NCBI GenBank assembly: GCA_001910725.1
Contig: MJGA01000001.1
Location: forward strand, 744,001-808,000
DNA: 64,000 nt
From: Phanerodontia chrysosporium
Taxonomy: Eukaryota; Basidiomycota; Agaricomycetes; Polyporales; Phanerochaetaceae
Direction: 5' to 3'
Below the pieces are notes generated by a model. The model was not told where the DNA came from and ran no database searches. It saw only the letters and a program-made list of their open reading frames with translations. Made by a program: the position numbers and the translations under genes. Of this stretch, positions 59,319 through 64,000 are shown in pieces; position 1 is the first letter of the stretch; each line of letters starts with the position of its first letter.

Positions 59319-61260
59319 CTAGAACAGCAAAGGTTTGCCCTCTTTGCCTGCCGGCTCAGGTACTCCTAGTGAGTCAAGTACAGCATCGAACAGCGTAAAG
59401 AATTTATCGGATTCCTCCGTAGACAAGTCTTTGCGAACACGGAATTCCGGGTGTGCTGCGAAGGAGCGGTCGGTTGGCGGTAGTAGTAGGATAGAAAAGC
59501 GTCTGAAGGCTTCTTGTGTGAGTCGAAGAATATCTCTGCGAGGCGGGTTCTCGGGCATGTCGTCATGATTACACAGCCTCCATAACATGCGTGCAGCAGA
59601 ATAGCGAGATGGGAAAGTGGACGTGCCCTCTAGTTCCGCGGCTATAAGGTTTCGTAGGCGTTCCTCGAGTACCGTAGCCTGAGAATCCGCGGAGCAATCG
59701 GTTGCGGGGTCCTGGGTGAAGTGCGCAGTAGCAGACAGTGCGTCTGCTGAGCTCAGTGAATCTACCGGTAGTGATTGATTCCGAGAATGAGAGGTTGTCG
59801 TTGGAGTTCGGCCCGATGACCGCCGCTGAGGCTCCTGCTGTGGATTTAGTAACTACAGGAGACGGACTAGGATATCGGTTTACTTCACCTTGGAGAGGGC
59901 GCCATCGTGGAATGCTGAGCCAGATCGACTGGGTTGAGGGCAGGTGGTGCCAGAAGTTGGTGAAGCGGCAGAAAGAATATCGATCAAGCCAGAGAGAAGA
60001 TGTTTGGTGAGTCCGTTTTCCGGCTCCGCAGAAGTACAGTATCGGCGAAGAGTCCTCAGGGCGCAAGGCGCACTTAGGAACGTCAGGGAGCCGTCCGGCT
60101 TCACGTTTCGAAGGACTACAGCGTTGAACGCATCGGTTTGTGATGCACTCAGCTTCGTGATCGTGAAGGTAAAGACATCCGGCTGGGCTGCGGGTGACGC
60201 TTTGTAGTGCATCATCCACTCTACATCTTCCAGCGGAGAGGCGCCTTGGAGACCAAGATATTCAACGTTCGCGGCGGGGGTCGGAACGCTCATCAGATCG
60301 CTGTTCAGGAAGAGCGGCCCAAGAGTACCAGGGAAGTTCGGACCAGCGATAGCCATGTTGTTCCTGTGCACGATAGCTATGCGAGGACTGACGACGAAAA
60401 TTCGGTGAATGGCAGGTTGACCCATACATAAGCCTTCCCAGAGTCCGAAGCTGTTGTGACCGAGAACGAATTCTTCGCCGTCTGCAGCCTCCCAGATGGA
60501 AGTTAAAAAGGATCCCGCTTGAGCCCCGTACGCCATAGCCTCGAACCGAACGGACGGGTCGATAGTCCCTTGCATCATCTTCATAACGCCGTCAGCGCCG
60601 TGCTTTTTGAGTATTTCATAGTAGTCTTTGCAGATCTGTTCGTGCGGCGTGTCGAGGTAGTACCGTAAGACGTGTAGCCAGAAATCTGCTGTCGACCTGA
60701 GACCGTACTTTGTGCGATACTCCTGCATCCAAGCACGTGCTGGTGCGTTCTCTGGATGGTCTTCCTGAAAATAGGTACGAGCCAGGTTCTCCTTCCGGTA
60801 GTACATGACAAAGAGGAACTTCCTGAGATCCTCTACTTCTCGACGGGTGAGCGACACGGTGGACGCCTTCCCCACTGCGTGATGTATCTTCGTGATGACC
60901 TGAGCTGCTTTTCCTTCAAGGAGCGAAAGCTTCTTCTCCAATTCCATGGCATCTTCTGGAGCTGACGCGTCGTAATAGAGATTGGTAGCGCCGTAGACGG
61001 TCGCTAGTGACCTCAGCTGGAGCGTGCGTGTGGATATGTTGTAGTAGTAGATGAACTCGCTATGACGAGCAGGTGGTTTTTCCCTGTGAGGCCTGGACAC
61101 GAGGCGCAGGGTGTGGTCAATAAACATAGCATCGACGTAGACAGTCAAAGACGTACGGTGACACGATGGTAGAACCAACTTGCTTGTAGCGTCTCAAAAT
61201 GAACCTCGGGATTACGTGATGATACTGATCCTTCACAGGTACAGCTGGAGTCGAGGCCAT
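59319..61260 (-). CDS. DUF4238-family protein
   Basis: Start MASTPAVPVKDQYHHVIPRF at 61260; the QYHHVIPRFILRRYK signature near the N-terminus defines the DUF4238 family, shared by bacteria and fungi and of unknown function. After an intron come EFIYYYNISTRTLQLRSLAT, VYGATNLYYDASAPEDAMEL, LSLLEGKAAQVITKIHHAV, LTRREVEDLRKFLFVMYYRK, WEAADGEEFVLGHNSFGLWE, HRIFVVSPRIAIVHRNNMAI and VEYLGLQGASPLEDVEWMMH. One frame closes at 59880, but clear coding sequence continues in others: ADSQATVLEERLRNLIAAEL, then MLWRLCNHDDMPENPPRRDI and LTQEAFRRFSILLLPPTDRS, ending GKEGKPLLF at 59319. I therefore extend the gene to 59319, accepting one intron or frame break near 59880-59760. No catalytic residues are known. 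Confidence 0.78.
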
Positions 61261-61950
61261 AGTATCTACGCAAAGCGTTAGCGAGGATGACGGTACAAAA
61301 CAAAGAGTGCGAGGCGACGACGGTTGACGTTGTGCGAACGCTGACTGTGACAACGTCACAAACGTTTTGGGCTTTCTGACTGCCGCAAGTGGCCTGTAGC
61401 TGGGGAGGCTGACAACAGTCAGTTGAAATGTCGCGCACCGGCTCATACCCTTCCTTGGACTAGCGATACATAATACGCCTATACAACTCGGAGACCATAC
61501 ACGAGGCACAGGTGCGACGGAACGGCAATCCCATGCCTGTGAATCAGCCACGCAGTTGTGATAGCCCAAACGCAGGAGTAAGCCAGTGAGCTCTCGCCTG
61601 CGCATCTTGAATTTGCACCACAAGATGGTCGTGACACGACCCCGACGTCCCAAGAGTCATGAAGCATGTCATCTGTAGTAATTACACTCCGGAGGCTAAG
61701 GTGGCTTCGAACTCATAATCATCAGTGGAATCAGTAGGCTCAAAGCATAACTCACCGCTTGTTTCCTGTCCTAGCTAGCGAGCTACTGTCCGCTTGTTAA
61801 ACCTGAGGGCCTGGATCACTGGCACGCTTCATTCCACCCAGTTTCGGCATGGCCTCCAACCTGAAGCATTGAGAAGCTTGCGGTGATCGATAGAATGTGC
61901 GAAACATGGTCTATTGCAACAGGAACGACGGAGAGAACGACTACGGCATG
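61261..61950. other. Gene-poor gap, 0.7 kb
   Basis: Upstream region of the DUF4238 gene. It is open upstream in one minus-strand frame to 61653, but without similarity. Nothing else is supported. Confidence 0.45.
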
Positions 61951-62671
61951 TCACTTGGACCGTGCCTGCACACGAGGGTCCCCCCGTTCGGATCGCTTCC
62001 TAAGCTTCTCTTGCCGCTTACTTGTAGGTTGGGGGCTTGATCGTCTGCCTCCGCGGACGAAGGACCACTACGACCAAGAAGCAAAGGGGAGATAACAGAG
62101 CCCCAGAGTTTGTAGATCGCATACCCAGGAATCTACAACGTGGACTTGAGATATGCACAAAGAATACGGAGTCGTTGAGCACTCACGACTAGGTAGAGCC
62201 ACCACACCCAGGTTCCGAGCAATCCACTGCCAACTTGGCATGCCCCTGGTAGCGGTTGATGAAAAGCTTGAAGTAAGAGGACGTGCTTCACACTCACAAG
62301 TGACGTATATCACGTCGAAACACCACTCCAGTATCCCCGGACGTGCAAGGTCTTCACCAGAGGAGATCAGAGTACCAGTCGTTGGATCGTGACGAGGGGA
62401 GCCAATTCGTTCCAAGTAGCGGGACAGGAAAATGAGGGGATGAGTGATAGCGCGTAAATCCAGAACGCGAAGGTCTTCGGTGACAGAGTACCGCGGTTAA
62501 ACACCATACGGAATATGAGGGCGAGCGCGCCAGAGACCAGCATCCCTAGTCTCAGGTTTTTGATTGTGGTAGCATTCTGCGATGCTGCGTGTACGAGGTG
62601 TTATTCGAGGTCATTGGCGTCATGGAAGGCGCAATGAACGCACCTACACGCTTTGCAGAAGCGTTTGCCAT
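61951..62671 (-). CDS. TMEM208/SND2-like ER membrane protein
   Basis: Small ER membrane protein of the SRP-independent (SND) targeting pathway. Exon 1 is MANASAKR at 62671. An intron of about 80-90 nt then leads to NATTIKNLRLGMLVSGALAL and the helix region LIFRMVFNRGTLSPKTFAFW, IYALSLIPS. The conserved loop ERIGSPRHDPTTGTLISSGE, DLARPGILEWCFDVIYVT follows. Later exons carry the second helix pair, and the last exon reads RQEKLRKRSERGDPRVQARS, the basic Lys/Arg tail of the family, ending at 61951. There is one suspected frame jump near 62425 between SLIP and RYLERIG. It is divergent from the Myb-type gene at 62827, with 155 bp between starts. Confidence 0.85.
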
Positions 62672-62826
62672 TCTCAAAGATTGCCCGAGTCGAGAAAGGT
62701 ACGATGCTGAGGGCAGTGGCAGTAGCGTGTCGTTTGAGTGAAAGCAGCGTCACCGCGGTTCCCTCGTCGCGCGACCATATGCGCGTCTCTTTTCCGTCAG
62801 GCGTCTGCGACCTGTCTCCGCGGGCC

Positions 62827-64000
62827 ATGTCCTCTTGTTCCTCGACGCCCACTACGGTGAAGGAGCTCACTCAGGAGGTCCTGCAAGCGAATAAGGATCA
62901 TCAGTATGCCTTGAAGGTTTATACGGAGAGGCTGGAGGCAGAGCTCGAAGCAGTAGACAAGCTACTAGTGCGTTCCTGCGTTTCACGACTTGTCGGAGGC
63001 CTCATACGTTGTAATTCCAGGCAGCGGCAGAAGTGCCGGATGACGAACCTGACGTTGATGTCGGCGGCCATCTCGAGCTATTAGGCGCAGTGAAGGCGCA
63101 AGGACCGATACCACCTGAGATTGCTCCCAGCGTAAGTCTGGGTGCACGTGAGAGTTGTGAATGTTCACATACGCCTCTGCTGCAGGACCACCCCTTTGCT
63201 GACGACGTCGCAACGCGCCATCAGTATTTGCGCTACACGACAGTGCATGCTAGTAGGTCTACAACTCGGCTCCTGCACCTACTTCTGACTGCTCTGTTAG
63301 TGAAGTCCTCTGACCTCGAAGCGTTAGCTGATGCTGTCCGTTCGGAGAACCATCGCATATATGCTCTCGAAGCCCAGAAGATGTTAGTTCAACGGCATGG
63401 TATCTACTGCTCTGGAACTAACTGTGTATTCCAGGGGTCAGCAGCCATTTGTCGCCTTGAACGAACATCCGCAGCCTTTCTTCGAGCAGAACAAGGAAGG
63501 AATCAACTGGGAGCGCGTAGCACAGAAGGTATGGTGCTCTTGATTACTCTACCGCTCGTTATTTGACTTGAAATCCAGGTTTCTGCCGCGGGCTCACATG
63601 GTGTCACCCGAACGGCACAGGAATGTGAGATACGATGGCTCGGAGAGCGCCACCCAGATTTTGACCGCTCACCATGGTCACAATCAGAGATCGCGAAAGT
63701 AAGAGAGCTCGTTGGAGACGCAAAGGAAGGCGAGGTGGACTGGGTTGATATCGCTGCTAAATTGGGGGTAAGCTCTTCGATTTGTGAGGCGAGTCAGTAT
63801 TGAGTACTTCTCTGCCGAGCAGACCAGACGGACACCTATTGATTGCATGCGTCATGCCGTCCAACGACGGCAGCATGTGTGGACACCGGAAAGTGACCAG
63901 CGGCTGCTAGAGATGGTAAATATATATGGAACCGAAAACTGGCTCATTGGTCTGTCCAACTTTCCACTGTATCCTGTATCCAAATATCTGACGTGTTCGA
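62827..64000 (+). CDS. Myb-repeat DNA-binding protein (SNAPC4-like), 5' part
   Basis: The gene runs off the right edge. I chose the start MSSCSSTPTTVKELTQEVLQ at 62827; an in-frame ATG upstream (from about 62653) is possible. The N-terminal part is a helical segment, QANKDHQYALKVYTERLEAE, then after introns PDDEPDVDVGGHLELLGAVK and LEALADAVRSENHRIYALEA. Myb-like repeats follow: NWERVAQK spliced to VSAAGSHGVTRTAQECEIRW, then PWSQSEIAKVRELVGDAKEG, EVDWVDIAAKLG spliced to TRRTPIDCMRHAVQRRQHVW, and TPESDQRLLEMVNIYGTENW. The RTPIDCMRHA linker and spaced tryptophans are like the SNAPC4 repeats of the snRNA promoter factor. The window stops inside the repeat array, so a different Myb protein remains possible. 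Confidence 0.8.

Overview
This window is nuclear DNA from a filamentous basidiomycete, most likely an agaricomycete. The genes are dense, lie on both strands, and are cut by many short GT-AG introns of about 45-65 nt. Coding DNA is GC-rich. Several families are typical of this group: a type III polyketide synthase pair, an F-box/LRR-type protein, a DUF4238 protein and a P450 with many short exons. I see no rRNA, no convincing tRNA, no CRISPR array and no intact transposon.

Layout: 1-6072 holds the 3' end of a methylcrotonoyl-CoA carboxylase beta gene, a WDR89-like WD40 gene, a small membrane protein and a MARVEL-type protein. 6553-11418 holds two divergent type III polyketide synthase genes with a 2.2 kb gap between them. 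12942-20265 holds an MBOAT lysophospholipid acyltransferase, a frame-broken F-box-like gene, TAF9 and a nucleoside transporter. 20451-30056 holds mitochondrial DNA polymerase gamma, HBS1 (ribosome rescue GTPase) and the mitochondrial single-strand DNA-binding protein. 30169-40662 holds a YBR137W-like protein, a NIPA-type magnesium transporter, SEC12, VFA1, glutathione-dependent formaldehyde dehydrogenase and an Atg37/ACBD5-like acyl-CoA-binding membrane protein. 41158-45902 holds divergent mitochondrial translation genes (mS34 and GatC), then dUTPase divergent from an uncharacterised protein with a PIP box and SQ-rich repeats. 46110-50162 holds three unknown proteins. 50699-64000 holds an EF-hand MscS channel, the tRNA adenosine deaminase TAD1, a P450, a DUF4238 protein, TMEM208/SND2 and the 5' part of a Myb-type (SNAPC4-like) gene.

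Genes that may work together: the polymerase gamma and mtSSB genes lie within 10 kb of each other and both serve mtDNA replication. dUTPase and the PIP-box protein start 44 bp apart, with an ACGCGT motif (MluI cell-cycle box) in the gap; this is the most attractive candidate for an undescribed replication-linked gene pair.

Caution on sequence quality: many otherwise conserved genes (polymerase gamma twice, HBS1, ALE1, TAD1, the nucleoside transporter and others) show single-base reading-frame jumps, most of them at homopolymer runs. This looks more like residual assembly error than biology, so the apparent pseudogenes here should be judged with that in mind.
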